The notes beneath the pieces are model-generated. The model was not told where the DNA came from. It saw nothing but the letters and a program-made list of their open reading frames with translations, and made no database searches. This document shows, piece after piece, positions 38,847-49,759 of a stretch of 64,000 nt of DNA (its first letter is position 1; each line of letters starts with the position of its first letter). The position numbers and the translations under genes are program-made. This DNA comes from an uncultured Alphaproteobacteria bacterium (GTDB taxonomy: Bacteria > Pseudomonadota > Alphaproteobacteria > Rhodobacterales > Rhodobacteraceae), in assembly GCA_902596985.1 (NCBI GenBank), contig CACJWR010000001.1, forward strand, positions 62,001 to 126,000, in the 5' to 3' direction.

Positions 38847-39917
38847 ATGAATAAGTTTGCACCTAAACCAGTAACAGTAATTACAGGTTTTCTTGGAAGC
38901 GGCAAAACAACTTTGCTCTCTGCTTTGCTTAAAAAGAAAGAAATGAAGAATGTCGCAGTAATCATCAATGAGTTTGGTGAGGTTGGACTAGATCATGCTT
39001 TGGTAGAACGAAGCGATGAGAATATTGTCGAGCTACAAAATGGGTGTATTTGCTGTACTATTCAAGGCGATCTCCAGAAAACAATGCTCGATTTAATCGA
39101 TAAAATGTCGAAAGGAGACATCTCATATTTTGACAAAGTCATAATAGAAACGACGGGACTAGCTGACCCAGTTCCCATTATTCACACTTTGATTAGTTCT
39201 ATAGATTTACAAAGAATTTATACTCTTGATGGTGTAATCACAGTGGTCGATGCCACAAATGGAGAAAAAACATTAGATTTACAACCAGAAGCAGTCAAAC
39301 AAGCGGCCCTGGCCGAACGCATCATAATCAGTAAAATTGATCTAATAGAAAAAGATAAAGAAATATCTTTGGAAAATCGTTTAAAAACAATAAATCCTTC
39401 GACAAAAATTATCAAAAGTAGCTTTGGCAAAGTTTCAATTTCAGACTTAATTAATTTGGACGCATACGATCCTTTTAGCAAGTCTAGAGATGTAAAGGAA
39501 TGGCTTGCTGCAGAGAGTATGGACTCCCATCACCACCACGATCATGACCACCATGTTAATGTAAATCGGCATGATGAAAATATTGAAGCGTTTTCTATGA
39601 CTAGCGATAAGCCTGTCAACATGATGGCATTTGGTTTGTTTAAGGACTTGTTAATGGCACAAATGGGGCCAGACTTACTCAGGTTAAAGGGAATAATTAA
39701 TATCGAGGGTAGAGATCGCCCAGCAATTATTCACGGTGTCCAGCATATTTTTCATCCTGTTCATTGGTTGGAAAAATGGCCCGACGGAGAGAGACAAACA
39801 AAGCTCGTTTTTATCACAAGAAATGTAAAGAAAGAACAAATAGAGGGTTTTTTTAATGCGTTAATGGGGCTTGTCGGAGATAAAGGCATGCCTAAGGAAA
39901 TTGCTGATTTGTTGTAA
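38847..39917 (+). CDS. CobW/COG0523-family GTPase (putative zinc metallochaperone)
   Basis: GFLGSGKTTLL, CICCTI (CxCC), SKIDL; His-rich HHHHDHDHHVNVNRH; in the zur-znuCB operon. Confidence 0.92.
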   Translation: MNKFAPKPVTVITGFLGSGKTTLLSALLKKKEMKNVAVIINEFGEVGLDHALVERSDENIVELQNGCICCTIQGDLQKTMLDLIDKMSKGDISYFDKVIIETTGLADPVPIIHTLISSIDLQRIYTLDGVITVVDATNGEKTLDLQPEAVKQAALAERIIISKIDLIEKDKEISLENRLKTINPSTKIIKSSFGKVSISDLINLDAYDPFSKSRDVKEWLAAESMDSHHHHDHDHHVNVNRHDENIEAFSMTSDKPVNMMAFGLFKDLLMAQMGPDLLRLKGIINIEGRDRPAIIHGVQHIFHPVHWLEKWPDGERQTKLVFITRNVKKEQIEGFFNALMGLVGDKGMPKEIADLL

Positions 39918-39932
39918 TTTTTATTAATTAGC

Positions 39933-40613
39933 TCAAGGTTTTTGAGTTATAAAAGCCAAGTTGTTCGCAGGCATTTTTTTAGTACTTAAATGAACCAATC
40001 CTGCTTCACGAAATAAATCCAACATATCTACGTCATTTTTGTATCCCAAATCGGGGTCAGAATTAATTAAACTATGGTGAAACTCCATATCATTTTTACT
40101 AATTAGCTTTCCCTTACGCATAAAAGGTCCGTAGATAATTGAAAGCCCTTTAGGGGTTAGCGCCTGAGACACTTCCTTGACCAATATTTTTGTCTCCTCG
40201 AAGCTAATCAAATGCAATAAGTTTACTAGGAGAATGAGATCTTGGCCGTAATGATCAGCAGCCCAACCTTCCTCCGTTGCATCTAACAGGCATGGAGGCT
40301 TAAGGTTTGTTAAATGATGGTCATCGCTCCAGCATCGAATACTTTTAATGCGAGTTTCGTCAACGTCAGAGGGTTGCCAATCTAGAAGTGGCAAAGCAGC
40401 AGCGAGTTTTACAACATGCTGGCCAGTACCACTTGCTATCTCCAGTGCGTTTCCTGATTTGATCGCAGTATTTCTTACTAATTGGACAATATGTTCAGCG
40501 TTTCTAATGGCAGACGGTGCATTAAGGCGACCGTCTCCTTCAATATTTGCAACACAGGCAGACGTCGAGAGATTTTTACTGTTAGCCATATTCAGATAAT
40601 GTTTACAAAGCAA
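39933..40613 (-). CDS. DUF938-family SAM-dependent methyltransferase-like protein
   Basis: LEIASGTGQHVVKLAAALPLLDWQPSDVDE, IYGPFMRKGKLISKNDMEFHHSL. Confidence 0.85.
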   Translation of the reverse strand: MLCKHYLNMANSKNLSTSACVANIEGDGRLNAPSAIRNAEHIVQLVRNTAIKSGNALEIASGTGQHVVKLAAALPLLDWQPSDVDETRIKSIRCWSDDHHLTNLKPPCLLDATEEGWAADHYGQDLILLVNLLHLISFEETKILVKEVSQALTPKGLSIIYGPFMRKGKLISKNDMEFHHSLINSDPDLGYKNDVDMLDLFREAGLVHLSTKKMPANNLAFITQKP

Positions 40614-40840
40614 AAAAAATCAACTGCTAACATACGAACCGCTATCTTGGAATCTTTTTTATTGGTATGCATGGCTAATTAAAAGCCTTGTCAAAGAGAC
40701 AATTCTTTTATGGAATTTATGACCACAATATTACCTCAGATTCTAAAAGAATGAAAAGATATGACGTATTGTATAAGTGATGAAAAGATGAATAGGACTA
40801 GAAAGACTGTGGGTTCACACTGGTTTGTGGGGTTCATTGA

Positions 40841-42574
40841 ATGGTGCTGCTTTCCTGGTTCAAGTTCAGGAGTTATAGATATATGTTGCCATATCAAGAT
40901 GGTTTGAAAGAGAGATTTTGGTCAACTGGTGTAAGAGAACCTTTAGAAGAAGGTAAAACAATAGCTATCAATAATCTATTTGATCTTATAGATGAAAATA
41001 CTATCGTATCATCTGCTGGATCTTGCTTTGCACAGAATATCGGTAAGCATTTAATCAAAGAAAATTATAGCTTTTTGCAAACGAAGCTTTGTACTGATCC
41101 ATTTCAAAGCTTTGGTCTCGGAAATATATATACAACGAGACAATTATATCAATGGTTAGAGTTCTGCAACAGTAATAGAATTTGGAGCAAAGATACTTTT
41201 TTCAAAGATGCAGAGGGACAATTTTTGGATTACCTAATTCCTAAAAATCGTCCCGTGAGTTCTCTAAGGGTAATAAATGAGAATAGGAATAATGTTGCTC
41301 TTGAATTTATATCAACTCTAAAAAAATCTAATGTTTTTATTTTCACATGCGGACTAACAGAATGTTGTAAAACAATGAGTGATGAAATTTTAGCAATCGC
41401 GCCCGGGACTTTATTTGGTTCGTATGATCCTAATATTCACCAATTCATAAACCTCAATTATCTCGATATACGTGACGAGCTGAAGAAAATAGAAAAAGAA
41501 ATTACTAAAATTAACCCAGAGATAAAATTTATTTACACCGTTTCCCCTGTTCCTTTGACCGCAACTTCAGGGGAAGAGCATGTCTTAGTAGCGAATAACT
41601 TTTCCAAGTCGACACTTAGAGCGGCAGTAGGTGATCACGTGAGTTCATCGGCAAATGCTTTCTACTTTCCATCATATGAATTAATCACCCACAACACTTT
41701 GCGAGACTGGCGATTTGAAAAAAACTTACGAAATGTAAGTGAGGACGGTATCAATTTTGTACTTCGGCATGGGCTAGACAGGAAAAATACTGAGGTAAAA
41801 GAAAATAATTTTCGAATCCAGGACAAAAATGTTTCAGAAATAAGATGTGAAGAAGAAAAACTTGAAACATTTAGCCGTATAAATAAAACAAATGAAATAA
41901 AATCTAACCTTTTTTTAGTTGGTGACTCTCACTTCGGAAAATATGCTAAATACTTGAATAAATTTGGAGTTGGTTTTCATGGGGGTCAAATAATGAACGG
42001 GTCCGGTTTTAGCGATGGTAAATTTTCTTTAGACCCTGATAAAATATTCATTCCTCACGAAGACGATAATTCTTATTATATTTGGGAAAAAACCTTTAAG
42101 GCATTAGAGAGCTCCGACAGAGCTAAAATTTATACAAATATCGGCTTTCAAACCCACCGAACAATTCCCTTTATTTTGGGTTATTTTAATACTCCTTTTC
42201 TAACCGAAAAACATATTTCAGACTATTTTTCTGAATTTTATACAGACACCTTAACTATTTTATCCCAATTGGGCAATTATGGGTCGGTAACACTTGTTGA
42301 AGACCCAAATATTTACCTACTATTGGATGAAAAAGATTGTCCAGCGGGGGCAAATCTCAAAATGTTAAGAATAAATTTTCCAATTTATTCATCCTACATA
42401 AGAAGAATATGCAAACTACTCGATTATGATTACCTGGCTCCTTTCGAAATGGTAATACCTGAAGTATATGCGCAAACTCACGAACTTATGAGTCTTTCTG
42501 GAGATGATTATGTCCATAGTTCAGAACTTTATTATGAAAAATTTGCAGGTTATCTACAACTTCATAACAGCTGA
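40841..42574 (+). CDS. GSCFA-domain protein
   Basis: SSAGSCFAQNIGKHLIKENY (GSCFA), IFTCGLTECC, FIYTVSPVPLTAT. Confidence 0.85.
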   Translation: MVLLSWFKFRSYRYMLPYQDGLKERFWSTGVREPLEEGKTIAINNLFDLIDENTIVSSAGSCFAQNIGKHLIKENYSFLQTKLCTDPFQSFGLGNIYTTRQLYQWLEFCNSNRIWSKDTFFKDAEGQFLDYLIPKNRPVSSLRVINENRNNVALEFISTLKKSNVFIFTCGLTECCKTMSDEILAIAPGTLFGSYDPNIHQFINLNYLDIRDELKKIEKEITKINPEIKFIYTVSPVPLTATSGEEHVLVANNFSKSTLRAAVGDHVSSSANAFYFPSYELITHNTLRDWRFEKNLRNVSEDGINFVLRHGLDRKNTEVKENNFRIQDKNVSEIRCEEEKLETFSRINKTNEIKSNLFLVGDSHFGKYAKYLNKFGVGFHGGQIMNGSGFSDGKFSLDPDKIFIPHEDDNSYYIWEKTFKALESSDRAKIYTNIGFQTHRTIPFILGYFNTPFLTEKHISDYFSEFYTDTLTILSQLGNYGSVTLVEDPNIYLLLDEKDCPAGANLKMLRINFPIYSSYIRRICKLLDYDYLAPFEMVIPEVYAQTHELMSLSGDDYVHSSELYYEKFAGYLQLHNS

Positions 42575-42643
42575 TTGAACTCAAATGCTGAAAACAACAG
42601 TAATTTATTTTTATGATGTATTACTTAAGTAAAATGTTTTTGG

Positions 42644-42719
42644 TGGTGAGCCCGACAGGGTTCGAACCTGTGACCCACTGATTAAAAGTCAGTTGCTCTA
42701 CCAACTGAGCTACGGGCCC
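42644..42719 (-). tRNA. tRNA-Lys(UUU)
   Basis: Minus strand GGGCCCGTAGCTCAGTTGGTAGAGCAACTGACTTTTAATCAGTGGGTCACAGGTTCGAACCCTGTCGGGCTCACCA; anticodon TTT, acceptor stem pairs, encoded CCA. Confidence 0.97.
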
Positions 42720-42830
42720 ACATCTTGAGTTTTATTATTTCCTTACTATTTGGTCAAGTCTTCAATTATATTAAATGACGTAAAAACAAAATTAAGTTAC
42801 TTATACTTATAAAATGTGATGGGGAAGTGA

Positions 42831-43643
42831 TTGAAACTAAAATTCACCAAAATGCATGGTTGTGGAAACGATTTTATAATTATTGACAATCGCAATCAAC
42901 ACATGGAACTTAATAAAGATGAAATTAAACTGCTCTGTGATCGACATTATGGTATTGGATGTGATCAGCTTGTCGTTATAGATGATAACAATAAAGATAA
43001 CGTCTCCGCTTATGCTTCTTTTTGGAATTCAGATGGCTCTGTTTCTGCTACTTGTGGAAATGCTACAAGATGTATAGCTAGCATTCTTTTTTCGGAGACC
43101 AGAACAGAATCACTTAATATTGAAACTCAACATGGAATTATAGAGTGCCATAAAAAAAATAATGAGTTCATATCGGTTAATATTGGTCAACCAAAGATAG
43201 CTTGGGATGAAATACCGTTGTCTAAAGAAGTCTCAACTTTAAATCTTCCAATCGAAGGAGAGCCAACTGGAACAAACTTTGGTAACCCTCATTGCACTTT
43301 TTTTGTTGATGACTTGAGTAAAATAGATGTTCAAAGTAAAGGTCCCACTGTTGAGAATAATGCATTGTTTCCCGAGAAAACAAACGTTCAATTCGTAAAA
43401 ATCTTAGATAGAACTCATATCAAATTGAAGGTGTGGGAGCGTGGGTCAGGTATCACATTAGCATCTGGATCTTCCTCTTGTGCAGCAGTTGATGCAGGCA
43501 TCAGAAGAGACCTACTTGACAATAGAGTTAAGGTGGAACTTGATGGGGGAACCGTCGAAGTAGAGAAAAAAGTGACGGGTGTGTGGTTGACTGGACCGAC
43601 CAAGCATGTATTTTCTGGCATTTACAATTTGATTCGGAACTGA
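42831..43643 (+). CDS. dapF: Diaminopimelate epimerase
   Basis: KMHGCGNDFIIID, SVSATCGNATRCIA, GSGITLASGSSSCAA; TTG start. Confidence 0.95.
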   Translation: MKLKFTKMHGCGNDFIIIDNRNQHMELNKDEIKLLCDRHYGIGCDQLVVIDDNNKDNVSAYASFWNSDGSVSATCGNATRCIASILFSETRTESLNIETQHGIIECHKKNNEFISVNIGQPKIAWDEIPLSKEVSTLNLPIEGEPTGTNFGNPHCTFFVDDLSKIDVQSKGPTVENNALFPEKTNVQFVKILDRTHIKLKVWERGSGITLASGSSSCAAVDAGIRRDLLDNRVKVELDGGTVEVEKKVTGVWLTGPTKHVFSGIYNLIRN

Positions 43644-43649
43644 GCAGCG

Positions 43650-44891
43650 ATGAAATTTAAAACTCTTGGATGTCGCCTAAATACTTTTGAGACTGAGACA
43701 ATAAAGTCGATAACAGAAAAATTAGATTTTAAAAATCTTACTTTCGTTAATACTTGTTCAGTAACAAAAGAAGCCTCCAAGAATAGTAAAAAATATGTTC
43801 GCCAGCTTAAAAAATCTTCCCCGCACAATACCGTTATTGTTTCAGGATGCGATGCGCATATTGAAAAAGAAACTTACATCAATATGCCTGAAGTTGATGT
43901 AGTTGTTGGAAATGACGTTAAACTCGATGAATCAATTTGGGGTGAAATTAAAAAAACTGGGAGTTCAGGTTTTTTGGGGGAATCGGTCAGGAAACTTAAA
44001 AAAGAGAAGACAAATATTCTTCCCAATTTCACAAAAAGATCTAGAGCCTATTTGGAAATTCAAAATGGATGCAACCACTCTTGTACTTTTTGTATTATTC
44101 CCCAAGGCAGAGGTCTTTCAAAATCCGTTCCCATGGACACAATTTTAGAAAAAATACGTAATCTCGTTAATAAAGGATTTAAAGAAATCGTTTTGACAGG
44201 TGTTGACATTACCTGTTGGGGATCAGATATCGCTGGAAATAATAAGCTTGGTGATTTAGTAAATAATATCTTAAATGAAACACCTAACTTACCTCGCCTA
44301 AGACTTTCATCTTTAGATGTTAGTGAAATGGATGACGATCTCCTGCATGTTTTTAAAACTAATAAACGGATGATGCCACATCTCCACCTTTCTCTGCAAT
44401 CAGGTAACAACCTTATACTAAAAAGAATGAAAAGAAGGCATTCCAGAGAGCAGGCAATTGATTTATGCAGAAACCTAAAGGCCGCCAGACCTGAGTTGAC
44501 ATTCGGTGCAGACCTAATTGCTGGCTTTCCTACAGAAAGCGATACAATGTTTTTAGATACAATTAAACTTGTAGATGAGTGCGATATAAGCTGGCTTCAC
44601 ATCTTTCCTTACTCTGGACGTCCAAACACCCCTGCGAGTCGCATGCCACAAGTCAATAATCATAAAATATTTAAGCGCTCAAAGGCCCTAAGAGATCTAG
44701 CTCAGCGAAAAAAAGTACAGCATTTTGCAAAACTAAAAGAAAAGACGGTATCAGTTCTGATGGAGTCTGAATTCAAAGGACGGGCTGAAGATTTCACTGA
44801 AATTACTACGAGCACCCCTCTCAAAACAGGCGAAATTTATGCGCTAAAGATACATGACTACAGTGCTGACAGCCTTATCGCAAGAAACTAG
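43650..44891 (+). CDS. mtaB: tRNA (N6-threonylcarbamoyladenosine(37)-2-methylthio) methylthiotransferase
   Basis: TLGCRLNTFET, radical-SAM CNHSCTFCIIPQGRG, GADLIAGFPTES. Confidence 0.93.
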   Translation: MKFKTLGCRLNTFETETIKSITEKLDFKNLTFVNTCSVTKEASKNSKKYVRQLKKSSPHNTVIVSGCDAHIEKETYINMPEVDVVVGNDVKLDESIWGEIKKTGSSGFLGESVRKLKKEKTNILPNFTKRSRAYLEIQNGCNHSCTFCIIPQGRGLSKSVPMDTILEKIRNLVNKGFKEIVLTGVDITCWGSDIAGNNKLGDLVNNILNETPNLPRLRLSSLDVSEMDDDLLHVFKTNKRMMPHLHLSLQSGNNLILKRMKRRHSREQAIDLCRNLKAARPELTFGADLIAGFPTESDTMFLDTIKLVDECDISWLHIFPYSGRPNTPASRMPQVNNHKIFKRSKALRDLAQRKKVQHFAKLKEKTVSVLMESEFKGRAEDFTEITTSTPLKTGEIYALKIHDYSADSLIARN

Positions 44892-46363
44892 AGCGATAGA
44901 CAGAGATATTTCATCTCCAGATACTCCTCTATCCCATGGTGCGATCCCTCGCGACCAAGTCCAGACTGCTTAACTCCTCCAAATGGTGCCACTTCTGTAG
45001 AAATTAGTCCAGTATTTATGCCTACCATACCGTATTCCAAAGCTTCCGCTACTTTCCAAACACGCTTGAGATCTGAGGCATAAAAATATGAGGCCAGACC
45101 GAATATAGTATTATTAGCTTGTTCTATAACATCGTCTTCATCATTAAATCGGAATAAAGGTGCAATGGGCCCAAAAGTTTCTTCTTCCGCAATTAACATC
45201 GACTTATCAACATTAGTTAATACCGTTGGTTCAAAGAACGTGCCGCCAATACTATGTCTCTTTCCACCGCATTGAGCTGTGGCACCTTTATCCAAGGCAT
45301 CTTTAATATGCTCCTCAACCTTTTTGAGGGCTTCGTTCGTGATCAAAGGACCAAGGGTGCTCGATGTAGCGAAACCGTCCCCTACCACCATTTTTGAAAC
45401 GGCCTCTTCTAGCTTCTTGGAAAATATGTCATACACTCCATCCTGCACGTAGATTCGATTTGCGCACACACATGTTTGACCATTATTTCTGAATTTAGAA
45501 ATTATTGCCCCCTCAACCGCCTTATCAATATCTGCATCATCAAATACAATAAATGGTGCGTTGCCACCTAACTCCATAGACATCTTTAAAACTTGGTCTG
45601 CTCCTTGTTTTAACAGCTTTTTCCCAACCTCTGTTGATCCAGTAAAAGTTAGTTTTCGAATTTTATCATTTGAGCATAGTTCTTTGCCTATTTCGACCGG
45701 ATCAGAAGTAGTTAGAACAGAAAATACTCCTTTTGGAATTCCTGCTTCTTCTGCAAGGTCGCAAAGGGCCAAAGCGGATAATGGAGTGTCTTCTGGAGCT
45801 TTTGCTACAAAACAGCAACCAGCAGCCAGCGCTGGGCCCAATTTTCTAGTGATCATTGCATTAGGAAAATTCCAAGGCGTAATGGCAGCGACGACGCCCA
45901 CTGGCTGCTTAAGCACTATTATTCTTTTGTCTTCTTGATGTCCGGGAATGGTTTCTCCGTAAATTCTTTTTCCTTCTTCGGCAAACCACTCAATAAAACT
46001 AGCCCCATAAGTAATTTCTCCCTTTGCTTCTGCCAACGGTTTTCCCATTTCAGCGGTAAGGATTGCAGCTAGATCATCGGCATTTTCTAACATTAGTTTG
46101 CAGAATTTATTTAGAATTATACTTCTCTCCTTCGCGGTCTTTTTACTCCAATTGGGGAAAGCCTCGTACGCAGCATCAATTGCAATTCGAGCATCGTTAA
46201 CATCCAAATCGGGAACAGTTACTATTAAATTTCCATTAGATGGATTAACCACTTCAAAAGTTTTTCCACTTTTTGCATTAACCCAAGCGCCGTTGATGTA
46301 TGCTTTATTTTTGAGAAGGGTTTTGTTTTTTAGCATAACACTGAGATTTGTTTGATCTAACAT
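44888..46363 (-). CDS. gabD: NAD(P)-dependent succinate-semialdehyde dehydrogenase
   Basis: ALDH motifs MELGGNAPFIVF, NNGQTCVCANRIYV, APFGGVKQSGLGREGSHHGIEEY. Start may be the internal ATG at 46336. Confidence 0.88.
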   Translation of the reverse strand: MLDQTNLSVMLKNKTLLKNKAYINGAWVNAKSGKTFEVVNPSNGNLIVTVPDLDVNDARIAIDAAYEAFPNWSKKTAKERSIILNKFCKLMLENADDLAAILTAEMGKPLAEAKGEITYGASFIEWFAEEGKRIYGETIPGHQEDKRIIVLKQPVGVVAAITPWNFPNAMITRKLGPALAAGCCFVAKAPEDTPLSALALCDLAEEAGIPKGVFSVLTTSDPVEIGKELCSNDKIRKLTFTGSTEVGKKLLKQGADQVLKMSMELGGNAPFIVFDDADIDKAVEGAIISKFRNNGQTCVCANRIYVQDGVYDIFSKKLEEAVSKMVVGDGFATSSTLGPLITNEALKKVEEHIKDALDKGATAQCGGKRHSIGGTFFEPTVLTNVDKSMLIAEEETFGPIAPLFRFNDEDDVIEQANNTIFGLASYFYASDLKRVWKVAEALEYGMVGINTGLISTEVAPFGGVKQSGLGREGSHHGIEEYLEMKYLCLSL

Positions 46364-46422
46364 ATTTGCGATTCCATTTTCAATTTTTTCATACTGTCAT
46401 ATAACCACTAAGTTACATTACT

Positions 46423-46881
46423 TTACAAGTCTCTAGTTTGTCTTAAAGCTTCTGATAAAACCATCACGCAACTGACTACAACATTTAGAGACCGTCCTTT
46501 GCCTGGCATCTCTATGGTAACAGCGTCGTCCACCGATTCGTGAACATATTCAGGTACTCCGGCGCTTTCTCTACCTAGCATAAGTCTGTCATTTTTCTGA
46601 AATTTAAAATCTAAATAATTTTTTTTACTTTTCGTTGTCAGAAGAATCACTCTTGACCTCGGGTTTTCCTCTTGTTGTTGTTTCCTAAATGATTGATAGT
46701 CAATGAACGTCCTAAAGTCCGCGTGTTTAATATAGTCCATTGCGGTCCTCTTCAATTTCCTTTCAGAATAAGCAAATCCGCATGGCTCAATTATGTCCAA
46801 TGGCACATTGAGGCAAGCAGAAACCCTAAGGAGTGCTCCTAAATTTTGAGGTATATCTGGTTGAAAAATAGAAATTCTCAT
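46423..46881 (-). CDS. trmL: tRNA (cytidine/uridine-2'-O-)-methyltransferase TrmL
   Basis: MRISIFQPDIPQNLGALLRVSACLNVPLDIIEPCGF, LMLGRESAGVPEYVHE, IEMPGKGRSLNVVVS; internal ATG at 46881 preferred. Confidence 0.92.
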   Translation of the reverse strand: MRISIFQPDIPQNLGALLRVSACLNVPLDIIEPCGFAYSERKLKRTAMDYIKHADFRTFIDYQSFRKQQQEENPRSRVILLTTKSKKNYLDFKFQKNDRLMLGRESAGVPEYVHESVDDAVTIEMPGKGRSLNVVVSCVMVLSEALRQTRDL

Positions 46882-47005
46882 ATATACACTATACATAAAT
46901 TTAAAAATACAGTGCGTCCTAAAGTCCAATAGACAATCTATTGAAAAATATTAAATTACCATATATAAGCTCTATGAAAAACTGGGAAATAAATACGGAA
47001 TTTAC

Positions 47006-47566
47006 ATGGAAGACAACAAAGAGAATAAAAAGAACAATAGGCGTGACTTTCTTTATATTTCAACCGCTGCCGTCGGAGCAATAACGGTTGGAGCAGCAAC
47101 ATGGCCTCTAATCAACCAAATGAATCCTTCAGCTGACGTAGCGGCCTTGTCATCCATAGAAGTAGATGTGAATGATTTAGAGCCAGGATCACAGTTAACA
47201 GTTAAATGGTTGGGAAAACCCGTTTTTATCAGAAGGCGTACGGAAGAAGAGATTTCTGCTGCAAGGGAGGTGAACTTGGAAGATTTGCCTGATAAAAGTG
47301 CACAAAACGCTAATCTAAAAGACGGTAATGCATCGGATAAGTTCAGGACACTTGATGAAAACGGTGAGTGGCTGGTAATGATGGGAGTATGTACACATCT
47401 GGGATGCGTCCCACTTGGCGACGCAGGAGATTTTGGGGGATGGTTTTGTCCATGTCATGGATCTCATTACGACACAGCTGGTAGAATTAGAAGAGGACCA
47501 GCTCCCACAAATTTACCCATTCCTGTTGCATCGTTGTCCGATGACGGAATATTAAAACTAGGTTAA
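47006..47566 (+). CDS. petA: Ubiquinol-cytochrome c reductase iron-sulfur subunit
   Basis: [10 protein letters not shown] and CPCHGSHYD Rieske motifs; N-terminal RRDFLY with TM anchor. Confidence 0.97.
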   Translation: MEDNKENKKNNRRDFLYISTAAVGAITVGAATWPLINQMNPSADVAALSSIEVDVNDLEPGSQLTVKWLGKPVFIRRRTEEEISAAREVNLEDLPDKSAQNANLKDGNASDKFRTLDENGEWLVMMGVCTHLGCVPLGDAGDFGGWFCPCHGSHYDTAGRIRRGPAPTNLPIPVASLSDDGILKLG

Positions 47567-47584
47567 GAGACAAAGGAAAGAAAA

Positions 47585-48940
47585 ATGGGCGGCATACCAC
47601 ACGATAAATATGAACCAAAAAAAGGATTTGAAACTTGGTTGGATAAGAGACTACCTGTCGGGAGACTTGTTTATGACACTTTAATGATTCCAACTCCAAA
47701 GAATTTGAACTGGATGTGGATATGGGGGATCGTTTTAACTTTTTGTCTCGTACTTCAAATAATTACGGGTATTATTTTAGTGATGCACTATACGCCCCAT
47801 GTGGATCACGCCTTTGACAGTGTTGAGCATATAATGCGTGATGTGAATGGTGGATGGGCCATTAGGTACATTCACGCTAATGGTGCTTCTCTGTTTTTTA
47901 TAGCTGTCTACATGCATATCTTTAGAGGTTTATATTATGGTTCTTACAAAGAACCTCGCGAAGTAACTTGGATAATAGGTATGTTGATTTATTTGGCGAT
48001 GATGGCAACAGCCTTTATGGGTTATGTACTTCCTTGGGGTCAAATGTCTTTCTGGGGGGCTACAGTAATAACCGGTTTGTTTGGAGCTATACCGTTCGTA
48101 GGGGAGTCACTTCAGACGTGGCTATTAGGGGGCCCAGCAGTAGATAATGCTACGTTAACTCGATTTTTCAGCCTGCATTATTTGCTACCATTTGTTATTC
48201 TTGGATTAGTTGCTACTCACATATGGGCTTTTCATACTACTGGAAATAATAACCCAACCGGCGTAGAAGTTAGACGCGGATCCAAAGAAGAAGCAGAGAA
48301 AGATACCCTTCCATTTTTTCCTTATTTTGTGATGAAAGACCTTGTTGCACTTGCGATTATTTTGGCAATTTTTGCTGCTATCGTGGGGTTTATTCCAAAT
48401 TATCTTGGACACCCAGATAACTACATTGAAGCTGATCCTCTCGTAACACCGGCCCATATTGTTCCGGAATGGTACTTTTTACCTTTTTATGCAATTCTTC
48501 GTGCTTTCACTGCTGATGTGTGGATCGTTCAGTTCACTTCATTCATATCAGGGGGAATAATTGACGCAAAATTTTTTGGAGTTCTCGCTATGTTTGGTGC
48601 AATTGCAGTTATGGCGCTTGCGCCATGGCTTGACACGTCTTCTGTACGATCTGGAAGATATCGACCTCAATTCAAGTGGTGGTTTGGTTTGTTGGTGTTA
48701 GATTTTTTTGTTCTGACCTGGGTAGGTGCAAAACCTGCCGAGCAACCTTATTCCACAATATCACTTATCGGGTCCAGCTATTGGTTTGCTTACTTTTTAA
48801 TAATTCTTCCCTTACTAGGGATCACCGAAACCCCAGATGAGCAACCCAAAACAATTGAGGAAGATTGGAACAAGAAACTGGAGAAAAGTGAAACAAAGGA
48901 AAGTTCACCTGACGGAGGTGTGTATGAACCTGCAGAATAA
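47585..48940 (+). CDS. petB: Cytochrome b
   Basis: [69 protein letters not shown]. Confidence 0.97.
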   Translation: MGGIPHDKYEPKKGFETWLDKRLPVGRLVYDTLMIPTPKNLNWMWIWGIVLTFCLVLQIITGIILVMHYTPHVDHAFDSVEHIMRDVNGGWAIRYIHANGASLFFIAVYMHIFRGLYYGSYKEPREVTWIIGMLIYLAMMATAFMGYVLPWGQMSFWGATVITGLFGAIPFVGESLQTWLLGGPAVDNATLTRFFSLHYLLPFVILGLVATHIWAFHTTGNNNPTGVEVRRGSKEEAEKDTLPFFPYFVMKDLVALAIILAIFAAIVGFIPNYLGHPDNYIEADPLVTPAHIVPEWYFLPFYAILRAFTADVWIVQFTSFISGGIIDAKFFGVLAMFGAIAVMALAPWLDTSSVRSGRYRPQFKWWFGLLVLDFFVLTWVGAKPAEQPYSTISLIGSSYWFAYFLIILPLLGITETPDEQPKTIEEDWNKKLEKSETKESSPDGGVYEPAE

Positions 48941-49682
48941 GACTTTCATAAAGGGCGCTATTTGTAACCTTGTCCTAGTAGCTCAGCTAATCTTTATAGG
49001 CCAGGCCTATTCCGCTGGACCAGTTGGAAAGATAGATAACGTCGATTTTTCATTTGAAGGAGTCTTTGGAACATATGATAAGAAGCAATTACAGCGTGGA
49101 CTTCAAGTCTTTACTGAGGTATGCGCAGGGTGCCATGGACTAACGCATGTAGCATATCGTAATCTTGGCGACAAGGGAGGACCTGAACTACCTCCTGAGC
49201 AAGTCAAAGCGTATGCTGCTCAGTTTGATGTTTATGACCCTGACATTGATGACGATAGAAGTGCAGTACCTTCTGATTACTTCAGCGGATCAATGGTGGA
49301 AAACGCTCCCAACTTAAGCCTTATGGCTAAAGCGCGCGTGGGAGGGGCGGAATATATCGTATCGCTTTTGAAAAGTTATACAGAAGAAGAGAAAGAGCAA
49401 GCTGGCTCTGTTTTATATGGCAACAAATTGTATCCTGGTGGATGGATTGCTATGTCTCAGCCTCTTTGGGGTGACGATGTAGAATATATGGATGGGACTG
49501 AGGCTACCCTCCAGCAAGAAGCTGAAGATGTAGCGGCATTTTTAATGTGGGCTGCAGAGCCGAAGTTGAACGTGAGGAAGGAAACGGGCTTTAGGGCGGT
49601 ACTGCTCCTATTGCTTCTTTCTGTATTATTATATTTTACGAATAAAAAGCTTTGGGCACCACACAAGTACAAAAAAGTTTAA
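48924..49682 (+). CDS. petC: Cytochrome c1
   Basis: [16 protein letters not shown]-terminal TM anchor; signal peptide starts at ATG 48924 after GGAGG, overlapping petB by 17 nt. Confidence 0.95.
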   Translation: MNLQNKTFIKGAICNLVLVAQLIFIGQAYSAGPVGKIDNVDFSFEGVFGTYDKKQLQRGLQVFTEVCAGCHGLTHVAYRNLGDKGGPELPPEQVKAYAAQFDVYDPDIDDDRSAVPSDYFSGSMVENAPNLSLMAKARVGGAEYIVSLLKSYTEEEKEQAGSVLYGNKLYPGGWIAMSQPLWGDDVEYMDGTEATLQQEAEDVAAFLMWAAEPKLNVRKETGFRAVLLLLLLSVLLYFTNKKLWAPHKYKKV

Positions 49683-49759
49683 TTTAGTAGGCAGCAAGCT
49701 TTTTTCATCTATTATTGATTTATTTACTGACAAAAATCTAAATAGAAAGATTGTTGGAA

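Noticed and set aside
45561-45938. 125-aa plus-strand ORF
   Set aside because: Antisense to gabD; no RBS or homology pattern.
48837-48923. Extended N-terminus of cytochrome c1
   Set aside because: Lies inside petB and precedes a signal peptide; ATG 48924 with GGAGG is the likely start.
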